Assembly: GCF_004331685.1 (NCBI RefSeq)
Contig: NZ_SJSM01000035.1
Coordinates: 786-40,259, forward strand
Source: Pedobacter hiemivivus
GTDB lineage: Bacteria > Bacteroidota > Bacteroidia > Sphingobacteriales > Sphingobacteriaceae
DNA length: 39,474 nt
Direction of reading: 5' to 3'
The notes under the pieces are model-generated. The model searched no databases, was not told where the DNA came from, and was given only the letters and a program-made list of their open reading frames with translations. Shown one piece after another: positions 32,107-39,474 of this stretch. The number at the start of each line of letters is the position of its first letter. Within the stretch, counting starts at the first letter, position 1. Position numbers and translations under genes: made by a program.

Positions 32107-33720
32107 ATGATGAAGAAACAGATTATAACAACATGCTTACTTTCTTTCGGAATCCTATGCCTAACCAACAACATGGCAAAAGCACAAGGTGCTCCGGATA
32201 CCTTAAAGAAATACATCCTTACCCCTGCGCCGGCTGAAACTCCACGAATCAATGGCGCTAAAATATTTGGCGTACGTCCCGGCTCAGTATTCCTTTATAC
32301 CATCCCTGCTACAGGTATTCGTCCGATGCACTTTGGCGCACAGAATTTACCGAAAGGATTAAATATAGATCCCAATACTGGCCGGATAACAGGAACGCTA
32401 CTGAAACGTGGTGAATACGAGGTAACGCTTTCTGCTAAGAACGCATTAGGAGAATCAAAACGAAGCTTTCGTATTGTCGTTGGAGATCAAATAGCACTAA
32501 CGCCTCCGATGGGCTGGAACAGCTGGAACTGTTGGGGTGACGCCGTGAGCCAGGAAAAGGTGATGAGTTCGGCGAAAGCAATGGTAGAAAAGGGTTTGGT
32601 TAATCATGGTTGGCAATACATCAACATAGATGATGGATGGCAGGGATTACGTGGTGGGAAATACAATGCGGTACAGCCCAATACTAAATTCCCGGACATG
32701 AAGGCATTGGCTGATGATGTACACAGTATGGGATTGAAAATAGGCATTTACTCCGGACCATGGGTTGGGACATACGCAGGGCATGTGGGGGCCTACTCGG
32801 ACAATCCTAATGGTAGATACGACTGGCTGAAACAAGGTAAACACAATGAATTTTATCGATTTTCTGATCCGCAGGGAAAAGAAAAGCATGGTATAAACTA
32901 CCATCATGGTAAATACTCATTTGTAAAAAATGATGTACAGCAATGGAATGACTGGGGTATGGATTATTTGAAATACGATTGGAATCCCAATGATGTGTAC
33001 CATGTTAAAGAAATGATGGATGCTTTACGCGCTTACAAGCGCGATGTGGTGTATAGCTTATCGAACAGTGCCCCTTATGGCGATGCAACGCAATGGGAAA
33101 AAATGGCCAATAGCTGGAGAACTACTGGTGACATTAAGGATACCTGGGAAAGAATGTGTCAATTGGGCTTCAACCAAACAAAATGGGCTCCTTTTTCTGG
33201 TCCTGGGCATTGGGTAGACCCGGATATGCTGGTTGTAGGTATGGTGGGCTGGGGACCTAAACTACATTATACAAAGCTAACAGCTGACGAGCAATATACG
33301 CACATCAGTTTGTGGTGCTTGCTTTCTTCTCCATTGCTCATCGGTTGTGATATGGCCCAATTGGATGATTTTACGATCAGTTTGCTGACTAACGATGAAG
33401 TTAATGATGTGAATCAAGATCCATTGGGCAAGTTCGGGATGATGGTTGCTCAGAATGGTGAAACGGTTGTGTATGCTAAACCACTTGAGGACGGTGCTAT
33501 GGCTGTAGGGCTATTTAATCTTGGAAAAAAAATGGAGAAGATGACGGTGAGTTGGAAAACCTTAGGTCTGCGCGGTGAACAAAAAGTGCGTGATCTATGG
33601 AGACAGCAAGATGTTGCCCAATCTGATCGGGAATTTTCAACGGAGGTTAACCCGCATGGTGTTCGTTTTATAAAGGTATATCCAGGCAATAGTAGAGCCC
33701 AATCGAGGTCAGGAAAGTAG
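32107..33720 (+). CDS. GH27 alpha-galactosidase with N-terminal Ig-like domain
   Basis: The 537-residue secreted enzyme has a signal peptide (to ~residue 26) and an N-terminal Ig-like domain of the putative He_PIG type (~50-125, NLPKGLNIDPNTGRITGTL). The GH27 barrel starts at TPPMGWNSWNCWGD. The nucleophile is Asp291 in YLKYDWN and the acid/base is Asp342 in WRTTGDI; GPGHWVDPDMLVVG is also typical. A C-terminal beta domain closes the protein. It releases terminal alpha-galactose. It lies 9 bp after the beta-helix gene, an apparent two-gene glycan unit without SusC/SusD. Confidence 0.93.
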   Translation: MMKKQIITTCLLSFGILCLTNNMAKAQGAPDTLKKYILTPAPAETPRINGAKIFGVRPGSVFLYTIPATGIRPMHFGAQNLPKGLNIDPNTGRITGTLLKRGEYEVTLSAKNALGESKRSFRIVVGDQIALTPPMGWNSWNCWGDAVSQEKVMSSAKAMVEKGLVNHGWQYINIDDGWQGLRGGKYNAVQPNTKFPDMKALADDVHSMGLKIGIYSGPWVGTYAGHVGAYSDNPNGRYDWLKQGKHNEFYRFSDPQGKEKHGINYHHGKYSFVKNDVQQWNDWGMDYLKYDWNPNDVYHVKEMMDALRAYKRDVVYSLSNSAPYGDATQWEKMANSWRTTGDIKDTWERMCQLGFNQTKWAPFSGPGHWVDPDMLVVGMVGWGPKLHYTKLTADEQYTHISLWCLLSSPLLIGCDMAQLDDFTISLLTNDEVNDVNQDPLGKFGMMVAQNGETVVYAKPLEDGAMAVGLFNLGKKMEKMTVSWKTLGLRGEQKVRDLWRQQDVAQSDREFSTEVNPHGVRFIKVYPGNSRAQSRSGK

Positions 33721-33806
33721 GTTTAAAAGAAGAATTGCAAATTTTACTAGCAAATAATCATATTTATGTCAAATTTGGATTGTATCTTTCAGCAAAATTT
33801 TAATTC

Positions 33807-34889
33807 ATGGCCTATTTGGATAGAGTACTTGATCCGCCGTTTTATGGTTGGACCAATAGTGAGGGAGCGCTGAGTAAGCCATCTCCAAAACAACTTTTTA
33901 AAGAATTCTTTAAGCGATTAAATGTATTTCGATGTAAAAAAAACTGGTTGCCGTTTTTCAGCTGGATAAGGGTGCTGATTCTAATCCCCTTATTTTTATT
34001 ATTCGTGTTTAAGTTTTTCAGTTTAACACTCCTGCTTGTCTTCTTTGTTTACAGCATGATTTTAATGGGAACACATGGAACGATATGGCATCATCGCTAT
34101 TGTACGCATCAGGCCTATACCTTTAAGAATGATTTCTGGAAATTTATTACCCAGAATTTAACTATCAGTATGATCCCTGAAGAGATTTATGTGGTTTCAC
34201 ACCATGTGCATCATGCCAAATCAGATCAACCTGGCGATCCGTACAATGCTTCTGGTGGCTTCTTGTACTGCTTCCTAGCAGATGCAAATCATCAACCTAT
34301 AGCAAAAGACCTTTCTGAAAAGGATTATAACAGCACTGTTAAATTAATGCGTCATACAGGAGTAAAGGCGAATACTTTTAGTCAGTACCTTAAATGGGGT
34401 TCTGTAACCAATCCTACAGTAGCTATTGCACTATGTTTACTGAACTGGGCTTTCTGGTACCTTATCTTCTTCCTTATTGGAGGACATCCCATGGCTTGTA
34501 CCGTATTTGGTGCAGCTGCTTTCTGGGCTGTTGGTGTAAGGACTTTCAATTATGAAGGTCATGGAAAAGGTGAAGATAAAAGAAGAGAAGGAACGGATTT
34601 TAATACAAACGACATGTCCATTAACCAGCTATGGCCAGGGATAGTTGCAGGTGAATGGCACAATAACCATCACTTGTATCCAAAAAGTGCCAGAACTGGA
34701 TTTTTAACACACCAGGTTGACCTTGCATGGTATTACATTTGGTCAGGAAAAAAAATGGGGATGATTACCTCCTATCATGATTCAAAACAGGAGTTTCGTC
34801 TCCGTTTTGCTGAACCATATCAGGAAAATAAGCTAAAAGAAGCCAGTCAGCAGCCTATAAAATCTGGCGTATTGGAAGGAAATCAATAG
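33807..34889 (+). CDS. Membrane fatty-acid desaturase (acyl-CoA/acyl-lipid type)
   Basis: The 360-residue membrane protein has the three histidine boxes that bind the di-iron centre: HHRYCTH (95-101), HHVHH (132-136) and HNNHH (~283). Hydrophobic segments lie at ~50-90 and ~195-240. This is the delta-9 type desaturase layout, introducing a double bond into saturated acyl chains for membrane fluidity. It appears monocistronic, 86 bp after the alpha-galactosidase gene. The start ATG at 33807 fits the family N-terminus. Confidence 0.9.
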   Translation: MAYLDRVLDPPFYGWTNSEGALSKPSPKQLFKEFFKRLNVFRCKKNWLPFFSWIRVLILIPLFLLFVFKFFSLTLLLVFFVYSMILMGTHGTIWHHRYCTHQAYTFKNDFWKFITQNLTISMIPEEIYVVSHHVHHAKSDQPGDPYNASGGFLYCFLADANHQPIAKDLSEKDYNSTVKLMRHTGVKANTFSQYLKWGSVTNPTVAIALCLLNWAFWYLIFFLIGGHPMACTVFGAAAFWAVGVRTFNYEGHGKGEDKRREGTDFNTNDMSINQLWPGIVAGEWHNNHHLYPKSARTGFLTHQVDLAWYYIWSGKKMGMITSYHDSKQEFRLRFAEPYQENKLKEASQQPIKSGVLEGNQ

Positions 34890-34957
34890 ATATTAAAACT
34901 ATAAAGTAATTATTCTCTCTGAGGATCAGTAGGAATATGGTTAATTTCAAATCAAAG

Positions 34958-34988
34958 TTTGTAAAACCAGTATAGATTTCTACTTTTG
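34958..34988 (+). promoter_or_regulatory. Promoter of tRNA-Ser copy 1
   Basis: TTTG (34958-34961), 19 bp, TACTTTTG (34981-34988): a full Bacteroidota sigma-A promoter, ending 4 bp before the mature tRNA. The same boxes and spacing occur before copy 2. Confidence 0.8.
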
Positions 34989-34992
34989 CGCC

Positions 34993-35079
34993 GGAGAGTT
35001 GGCAGAGTGGTCGATTGCGGCAGTCTTGAAAACTGTTGACTTGTCAAAGGGTCCGCGGGTTCGAATCCCCCACTCTCCG
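34993..35079 (+). tRNA. tRNA-Ser(UGA), copy 1
   Basis: An 87-nt class II tRNA: acceptor stem GGAGAGT/ACTCTCC, discriminator G, anticodon loop CTTGAAA (anticodon TGA) on a CAGT/ACTG stem, a long variable arm typical of serine tRNAs and the T-loop GGTTCGAATCC. CCA is not encoded. It is identical to the copy at 38980-39066. Confidence 0.95.
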
Positions 35080-35099
35080 CATAAAGTATCAAAACCTAC

Positions 35100-35140
35100 A
35101 AAAAGCCTGTAATCTTACGATTTGCAGGCTTTTTTGTTTT
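35100..35140 (+). terminator. Intrinsic terminator after tRNA-Ser copy 1
   Basis: AAAAAGCCTG...AATC-ttac-GATT...CAGGCTTTTTT, a long stem with a T-run, sits 20 bp after the tRNA. The rest of the gap up to 35247 is AT-rich; a TACATTTG -7-like box at 35235-35242 may drive the acyltransferase gene. Confidence 0.85.
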
Positions 35141-35247
35141 TGAAGGGTAACAATTTTCGCAGAAATTTCAGCCCTGATGATTACCTACCGAACCAAAAAG
35201 CGTGTGCATTATGCCATTTTTACTAGCTATTAATTACATTTGCTTGC

Positions 35248-36336
35248 ATGGAAACAACAACCCCAGCTCTCAGTACTAACTTTTCAAGTTCTACTACTTT
35301 AACATCGTCGAACATGAAAACAGAGGAAAAACGGGATGCCAGTATTGACGCACTCAGAGGACTGGCTATACTTTTAGTTGTATTTGGCCATAGTCTACAG
35401 TATAGTAACACAGATTTTGATAATAACATATTATTTAGAATAATTTATTCTTTTCATATGCCATTATTCATGTTTATAAGTGGTTATGTTACCTTCTTTG
35501 GACAGGATAAGATTGTGCCTGGCTTTAAAAAAAGAGCTATATTACTTTTATTTCCATTTTTTAGCTGGGCAGTAGTTACTTTTTTTGTAAATGCCGTTAT
35601 GGAAGATCGGCTGAGCTGGCATCAGGCGGAAATTTTCTTTAATAATCTGATTAAATCTCCCGATAACAATGGGTTGTGGTTCCTTTGGGTAATATTCCTT
35701 ATTAGTGGCATTGTTGTACTGCTAAAAATATGCAAGATCAAACTAGAAATAGGTCTGGCAGTGCTTTGGGTATTATTGAACTTTGATCTTATTAAATGGC
35801 CGGAGGCCAACTTTTTGGGTATAGGTTTACTGAATTATCATTTATTGTATTTTTTAATGGGATTCCTATTCTGCAAAACCAGAAATCAATATAAAAAGGT
35901 GTATACCATATTTTTATATTTTTGCGCCGTGATTTTTCCTTTTTCCATAGCTTACTGGCATAGGACTACTCCTCCATTTTTTATTAGCGAATTAAATTTG
36001 AGCGCTGGGACAACCACAGACATATGGCTGGCTTACAAGTACTTTTGTGGTATTACAGGAACTGGATTCGCTATTATTGTGATCAGTTGTTTAAATAAAC
36101 TGGCACCGACAATTTCAGAAAAACTAAAGAAAATAGGTTTAATCACCCTGGAAATATATGCGATTCATTATTACTTTTTAATGATCATGCTGGCTGTTTT
36201 TACTGTTCAGGAATATAGTCTTAGGGTGTTATTAGTATTTTCTTTCACTTTCCTAAGCAGTATGCTTATCATCAGTATTATGAAAAAATCTCCATTAACT
36301 TCTCTAGTATTTTTTGGACAAACTAAAAAAAAGTAA
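35248..36336 (+). CDS. Acyltransferase family 3 membrane protein
   Basis: The 362-residue protein opens with DASIDALRGLAILLVVFGHS, the conserved N-terminal motif of Acyl_transf_3, in which the His is essential. About ten membrane helices follow (FHMPLFMFISGYVTFFG and others). Such enzymes O-acetylate cell-surface glycans, but the acceptor is unknown. The first ~22 residues are Ser/Thr-rich and low-complexity, and Met23 (35314) gives a more typical start. A -7-like box ends just 6 bp before the first ATG, which also favours the later start. It lies inside the interval bounded by the two tRNA-Ser genes. Confidence 0.88.
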   Translation: METTTPALSTNFSSSTTLTSSNMKTEEKRDASIDALRGLAILLVVFGHSLQYSNTDFDNNILFRIIYSFHMPLFMFISGYVTFFGQDKIVPGFKKRAILLLFPFFSWAVVTFFVNAVMEDRLSWHQAEIFFNNLIKSPDNNGLWFLWVIFLISGIVVLLKICKIKLEIGLAVLWVLLNFDLIKWPEANFLGIGLLNYHLLYFLMGFLFCKTRNQYKKVYTIFLYFCAVIFPFSIAYWHRTTPPFFISELNLSAGTTTDIWLAYKYFCGITGTGFAIIVISCLNKLAPTISEKLKKIGLITLEIYAIHYYFLMIMLAVFTVQEYSLRVLLVFSFTFLSSMLIISIMKKSPLTSLVFFGQTKKK

Positions 36337-36455
36337 AGAATAGCTGATATTTCAATTGTTCATCATCATCACTCTGGTTGATAAATGGCCAAATTTCAAA
36401 AATACCAGGTTTTTGAAATTCCTTTTTACATTTTGAAGGGTATTATTTTCTATAT

Positions 36456-37772
36456 TTGAATTTAGCGCACCCTAAATTGAAGTTCCCAAACCAGATAAAG
36501 AAAAATTGGTCTGCATTAATCGGAGACGAATTGCGTTATTCCATGGAATCCCGGATTTTTAATGCCGTCAGTATTTTTGCCGCCATTGTAGCCTCCTTAA
36601 ATGCCATCATAAATTTTGCAATTGGCTTAGATTTATATGGTTACCTAATGCTCCCTTTAATTGCCGTTTTGTTATTCGGTTACTATTTGTCGCGATATAA
36701 GGATAAATTAAACATAGCTATTGGAATATTTGCCATCTCATTTAACCTACTTTGCGGAGGGACTTATTTTGTAGCAGATGGATCCAATGGGGTCAACCTC
36801 TTTACATTTATCATCATCATTTTCATCCTCAGTACGGTAACCCCAAAAAAGCAATTCTGGATATGGATACCATTAAACATCATTTTCCTGGCGATCCTTT
36901 TAACCATTGAATATTTACATCCTGAAATGGTAAAAACAATTTATGTTGACAAACAGCATAAACTTTTAGATACAGCACAAACATTTTTTGAAGTTGTCAT
37001 TCTGATATCCATCATTACGATGTATATGAAAAAAAACTACAATCGTGAGAAGGAACTGGCAAAAAACAGCCTTATTGCTTTAGAAAACAGCAACCAAACC
37101 AAAAACAAATTATTTTCAATCGTTGCCCATGATCTCAATGCTCCACTATCATCTATAGAAACCTACCTCTCTCTACTTAATGAAATGGATCTCAATAATG
37201 AAGAAAAAGTGGAAATCGAAAGGCAACTACTCTCCTCTACCAGGCAAACCTCAGAAATGCTTCAGAATATATTGTCATGGGCCAAGGATCAAATGGATGA
37301 AATTAAGGTAAATCTAAGTTCAATTTTTATTTATAAAACCTTAAAACACACTGTCAATTTGCAAAAAAGCATGGCGAAGGAGAAAGTAATCAATCTTATT
37401 TTTTCGGCAGATAAAGACCTTAAGGTAATTGCAGATCCAGATATGCTGCAGCTCATTGTCAGGAACTTATTAAACAATGCTATAAAATTTTCTTTACCGG
37501 GCGGAACAGTTGCCCTAAGTATATCTAGTCTGAATGGCAAATGTATCTTATCCATAAAGGATGATGGGATCGGTATTGCACAGGATCAGCAGTCGTCCAT
37601 ATTTTCATTAAAGAGTAATGCGACTTATGGAACCAATAAAGAAAAAGGTGTAGGCTTAGGGTTAAAACTAACTAAAACCTATGTAGAATTGCAAAATGGA
37701 GAAATCTGGTTTGAAAGCGAATTGAACAAAGGAACCAATTTCTTTGTCAGTTTAGCGTTAATTAACGACTGA
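36456..37772 (+). CDS. Membrane sensor histidine kinase
   Basis: The 438-residue kinase has 5-6 membrane helices (residues ~38-190) with short loops, a short coiled linker, HisKA with His225 (SIVAHDLNAPLSSIE), and HATPase_c with N-box NLLNNAIKF, G1 DDGIGI and G2 GVGLGLKL. There is no receiver domain. The start is uncertain: the TTG at 36456 lies inside a TATATTTG -7-like box (36451-36458), so translation may begin at the TTG at 36477 or the ATG at 36543. No response-regulator gene is adjacent. The YeeE/YedE pair follows after ~70 bp. Confidence 0.88.
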   Translation: MNLAHPKLKFPNQIKKNWSALIGDELRYSMESRIFNAVSIFAAIVASLNAIINFAIGLDLYGYLMLPLIAVLLFGYYLSRYKDKLNIAIGIFAISFNLLCGGTYFVADGSNGVNLFTFIIIIFILSTVTPKKQFWIWIPLNIIFLAILLTIEYLHPEMVKTIYVDKQHKLLDTAQTFFEVVILISIITMYMKKNYNREKELAKNSLIALENSNQTKNKLFSIVAHDLNAPLSSIETYLSLLNEMDLNNEEKVEIERQLLSSTRQTSEMLQNILSWAKDQMDEIKVNLSSIFIYKTLKHTVNLQKSMAKEKVINLIFSADKDLKVIADPDMLQLIVRNLLNNAIKFSLPGGTVALSISSLNGKCILSIKDDGIGIAQDQQSSIFSLKSNATYGTNKEKGVGLGLKLTKTYVELQNGEIWFESELNKGTNFFVSLALIND

Positions 37773-37845
37773 GTTCCATCGCATTCTGCAAACATTTTAG
37801 GTATAGAATTAGTTAATTCGTAATTTGCCTCCATATAAAAACATC

Positions 37846-38403
37846 ATGCTTGATTTATTGAGACAACCCTGGCCATGGTATACTTCCGGGATTGCCATCG
37901 CTACAATTATGGTTTTACTTTTATTTTTCGGGAAGTCATTTGGGTTCTCTTCGAATTTGAGAACCATGTGTACCATCGCCGGAGCCGGCAAAAGAGTAAA
38001 GTTTTTCGACTTTGACTGGAAAACACAAAAGTGGAACCTTTTATTTCTTTTGGGCTCTGTACTGGGCGGAGTAATAGCCGCAACATTACTTAATACTGGT
38101 GAATCACTCCGTTTATCGGCCTCGACAATTTCGGATCTAAAAGAAATTGGTGTCCAATTCGATGGGCAACTAAATCCGGCACAGATTTTTGGTCCTGACG
38201 CTATGAGCTCCCCAATGGGAATATTTATCTTGCTGCTGGGTGGAATACTGGTTGGCTTCGGCTCAAGATATGCCGGTGGCTGTACTTCAGGTCATGCCAT
38301 TAGTGGTTTATCAAACTTACAGCTTCCTTCTCTGATAGCAGTAGTAGGATTTTTTGCTGGGGGACTGATCATGACTCATTATTTATTACCATTAATTTTT
38401 TAA
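37846..38403 (+). CDS. YeeE/YedE-family membrane transporter, N-terminal half
   Basis: The 185-residue membrane protein has about four helices and the family motif GSRYAGGCTSGHAISGLSNL, whose conserved Cys acts in thiosulfate passage in YeeE. The full-length family is ~350 residues; here it is split, with the rest encoded by the next gene 4 bp downstream. The ATG at 37846 (MLDLLRQPWPWY) is preferred over a TTG at 37825. Substrate is probably thiosulfate or a related sulfur compound, by family. Confidence 0.87.
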   Translation: MLDLLRQPWPWYTSGIAIATIMVLLLFFGKSFGFSSNLRTMCTIAGAGKRVKFFDFDWKTQKWNLLFLLGSVLGGVIAATLLNTGESLRLSASTISDLKEIGVQFDGQLNPAQIFGPDAMSSPMGIFILLLGGILVGFGSRYAGGCTSGHAISGLSNLQLPSLIAVVGFFAGGLIMTHYLLPLIF

Positions 38404-38407
38404 CGAC

Positions 38408-38821
38408 ATGAAAGGCATAAAATTTATAATTGCAGGAATACTATTTGGCATCATCATGGCCAAGTCTGAAGCTATATCCTGGTACAGGATTCAGGAAATG
38501 TTTCGCTTTCAATCCTTCCATATGTATGGAATAATAGGAACAGCTGTAGTGCTTGGTACGATTACGGTATACCTGATCAAAAAGTTCAAACTGAAAGATA
38601 CTCAAGGCGAGCCAATTATTTTCGCGGATAAGGATAAAGGCTGGCCGCGTTACCTGATTGGCGGATCAATTTTTGGGCTGGGATGGGCACTAACAGGAGC
38701 ATGCCCGGGCCCGATGTTTGTCAATATCGGATACGGCTACTGGACTATGGGAATTGTTGTGTTAGGTGCATTGATTGGAACTTACCTTTACGGAGTTATT
38801 AAAAATAAACTACCACATTAA
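38408..38821 (+). CDS. YeeE/YedE-family membrane protein, second half (DUF6691-like)
   Basis: The 137-residue protein has about four helices and the second family motif GWALTGACPGPMFVNIG with a conserved Cys. It completes the transporter begun by the upstream gene, from which it is separated by 4 bp. No sulfurtransferase (TusA-like) gene accompanies the pair. It ends ~120 bp before the second tRNA-Ser promoter; that stretch is AT-rich and I see no gene in it. Confidence 0.87.
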   Translation: MKGIKFIIAGILFGIIMAKSEAISWYRIQEMFRFQSFHMYGIIGTAVVLGTITVYLIKKFKLKDTQGEPIIFADKDKGWPRYLIGGSIFGLGWALTGACPGPMFVNIGYGYWTMGIVVLGALIGTYLYGVIKNKLPH

Positions 38822-38944
38822 AATGCCGTAGGAGCAAAATAGGGATTAACGTAACATATTTCAGCCCTTTAAATATAATTAAATAGCCTTTAAACACAAT
38901 CAAATGGCCATTATGAAGGAAAATGAAATTTATTTGAATCTTAG

Positions 38945-38975
38945 TTTGTAAAATAGACTGAAGTTTGTACTTTTG
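38945..38975 (+). promoter_or_regulatory. Promoter of tRNA-Ser copy 2
   Basis: TTTG (38945-38948), 19 bp, TACTTTTG (38968-38975). The boxes match copy 1 while the spacer has diverged, so the duplication is old and the promoter is under selection. Confidence 0.8.
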
Positions 38976-38979
38976 CGCC

Positions 38980-39066
38980 GGAGAGTTGGCAGAGTGGTCG
39001 ATTGCGGCAGTCTTGAAAACTGTTGACTTGTCAAAGGGTCCGCGGGTTCGAATCCCCCACTCTCCG
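38980..39066 (+). tRNA. tRNA-Ser(UGA), copy 2
   Basis: The 87-nt gene is identical to copy 1: anticodon TGA, long variable arm, discriminator G. Here the following bases happen to spell CCA (39067-39069). It lies 3987 bp from copy 1 in the same orientation. Confidence 0.95.
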
Positions 39067-39085
39067 CCAAGGTATCAAAACCTAC

Positions 39086-39125
39086 AAAAAGCCTGAAATC
39101 GTAAGATTCAGGCTTTTTTGTTTTT
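39086..39125 (+). terminator. Intrinsic terminator after tRNA-Ser copy 2
   Basis: AAAAAGCCTGAAATC-gtaa-GATT-CAGGCTTTTTTG: a stem like that after copy 1 but with a few changes in the upper stem and loop, ending in a T-run. Confidence 0.85.
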
Positions 39126-39177
39126 AAGATTTTTTGTCCGCTTATTACCGGTTGTAGATGTCTACCGCAGTTTCTAG

Positions 39178-39474
39178 GGATCAATCCCAAAAGTTGTGGA
39201 GCAATCGATAAAATTATAGATTTGTATTTCTATACCGTTTTATATTTATGCCATCAGCTACTGCATCCTTGCTCAGATTATTTCTGCCAGATTTTATACT
39301 AGAGAATTTTGAATTCAAAGGGGTTATTGAGGATAGTGAAACCTTCCATATCGAACTCGAAGAATTGAATAATCCCCCCTCAGAATGGGATGGGATCAAA
39401 GTTTTGTCCAAAGGCTTTTTCCCTCAGATTGTAATTCAAGACTTTCCTATCCGTGGTCATAAAGTGTTTTTTCA
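39178..39474 (+). mobile_element. Left part of an ISAon1-type insertion sequence
   Basis: Inferred from the transposase N-terminal region that starts at 39248. The left boundary is uncertain, somewhere between the tRNA terminator (39125) and the ATG. The element continues past the window. Confidence 0.5.
39248..39474 (+). CDS. Transposase N-terminal region, ISAon1-type, cut by the window end
   Basis: The frame from ATG 39248 stays open to the window end (75 codons seen). The start MPSATASLLRLFLPDFILEN, and later SKGFFPQIVIQDFPIRGHKV, match the N-terminal-region protein of ISAon1-family elements, in which a second ORF carries the DDE transposase. Only this part is in view, so completeness cannot be judged. 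A perfect dyad GGGAT-ca-ATCCC at ~39178-39189 may mark the left end of the element, but no terminal repeat can be confirmed without the right end. Confidence 0.7.
   Translation, partial: MPSATASLLRLFLPDFILENFEFKGVIEDSETFHIELEELNNPPSEWDGIKVLSKGFFPQIVIQDFPIRGHKVFF

Noticed and set aside
36451..36458. TTG at 36456 as the certain start of the histidine kinase
   Set aside because: The codon lies inside a TATATTTG -7-like box, so it would not be transcribed from that promoter. The start is left open.
34993..39069. tRNA-Ser pair as attL/attR of an integrated element
   Set aside because: Whole tRNA genes with promoters and terminators are duplicated, not just a 3' tRNA end, and there is no integrase between them.
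1..39474. CRISPR arrays, prophage genes, rRNA
   Set aside because: No regularly spaced short repeats, no phage structural or integrase genes and no rRNA sequence were seen.

Overview
The window reads as chromosome of a Bacteroidota bacterium, most likely Sphingobacteriaceae and Pedobacter-like (inferred from gene style; no 16S is present). Evidence: promoters of the Bacteroidota form TTTG-N19-TAnnTTTG in front of both tRNA genes, an ECF sigma/FecR/TonB-receptor locus with an STN domain on the receptor, many lipoproteins with Cys-Lys-Lys-like starts, almost no Shine-Dalgarno sequences, and an ISAon1-type transposase N-terminal region.

Layout. 1-3.2 kb (+): a protein of unknown function, then a large WG-repeat/Sel1-repeat protein. 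3.2-6.5 kb (-): hybrid histidine kinase, AraC regulator and SnoaL-like secreted protein in one apparent operon. 6.6-16.2 kb (-): a cell-surface-signalling locus of S41 lipoprotein protease, ECF sigma, FecR anti-sigma, STN-TonB receptor, beta-helix lipoprotein and repeat lipoprotein, with intrinsic terminators between the last genes. 16.2-19.2 kb (+): a second TonB receptor with a long leader. The leader holds a good promoter and a 30-codon ORF that ends in five consecutive cysteine codons. 19.25-21.6 kb: two inverted ~150-bp REPIN/MITE-like palindromes enclose a PepSY-like secreted protein gene and a GyrI-like/DinB gene pair. 21.6-22.3 kb (+): an orphan LytTR response regulator. 22.4-26.6 kb (-): CHAD-pstS-pstC-pstA-pstB. 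26.7-29.8 kb (+): DEAD-box helicase, AraC regulator and a Tet(X)-like FAD monooxygenase; a GNAT gene converges on them. 30.5-33.7 kb (+): secreted beta-helix protein and GH27 alpha-galactosidase. 33.8-34.9 kb: fatty-acid desaturase. 35.0-39.1 kb: two identical tRNA-Ser(UGA) genes in direct orientation enclose an acyltransferase, a histidine kinase and a split YeeE/YedE transporter. The right edge enters an insertion sequence.

How genes may work together. The 6.6-16.2 kb block looks like one import/regulation system: the receptor senses substrate through its STN domain, FecR relays to the sigma factor, and the S41 protease may act on FecR. The CHAD-pst operon links phosphate uptake to a polyphosphate-binding domain. 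The most unusual item is the poly-cysteine leader ORF upstream of the receptor at 16647. It suggests control by cysteine supply (ribosome stalling or attenuation), and so a sulfur-related substrate for that receptor. Second is a ~70-bp 3'-end RNA element present twice (3.2 kb and 22.4 kb), with a conserved bulged hairpin followed by a terminator-like hairpin.
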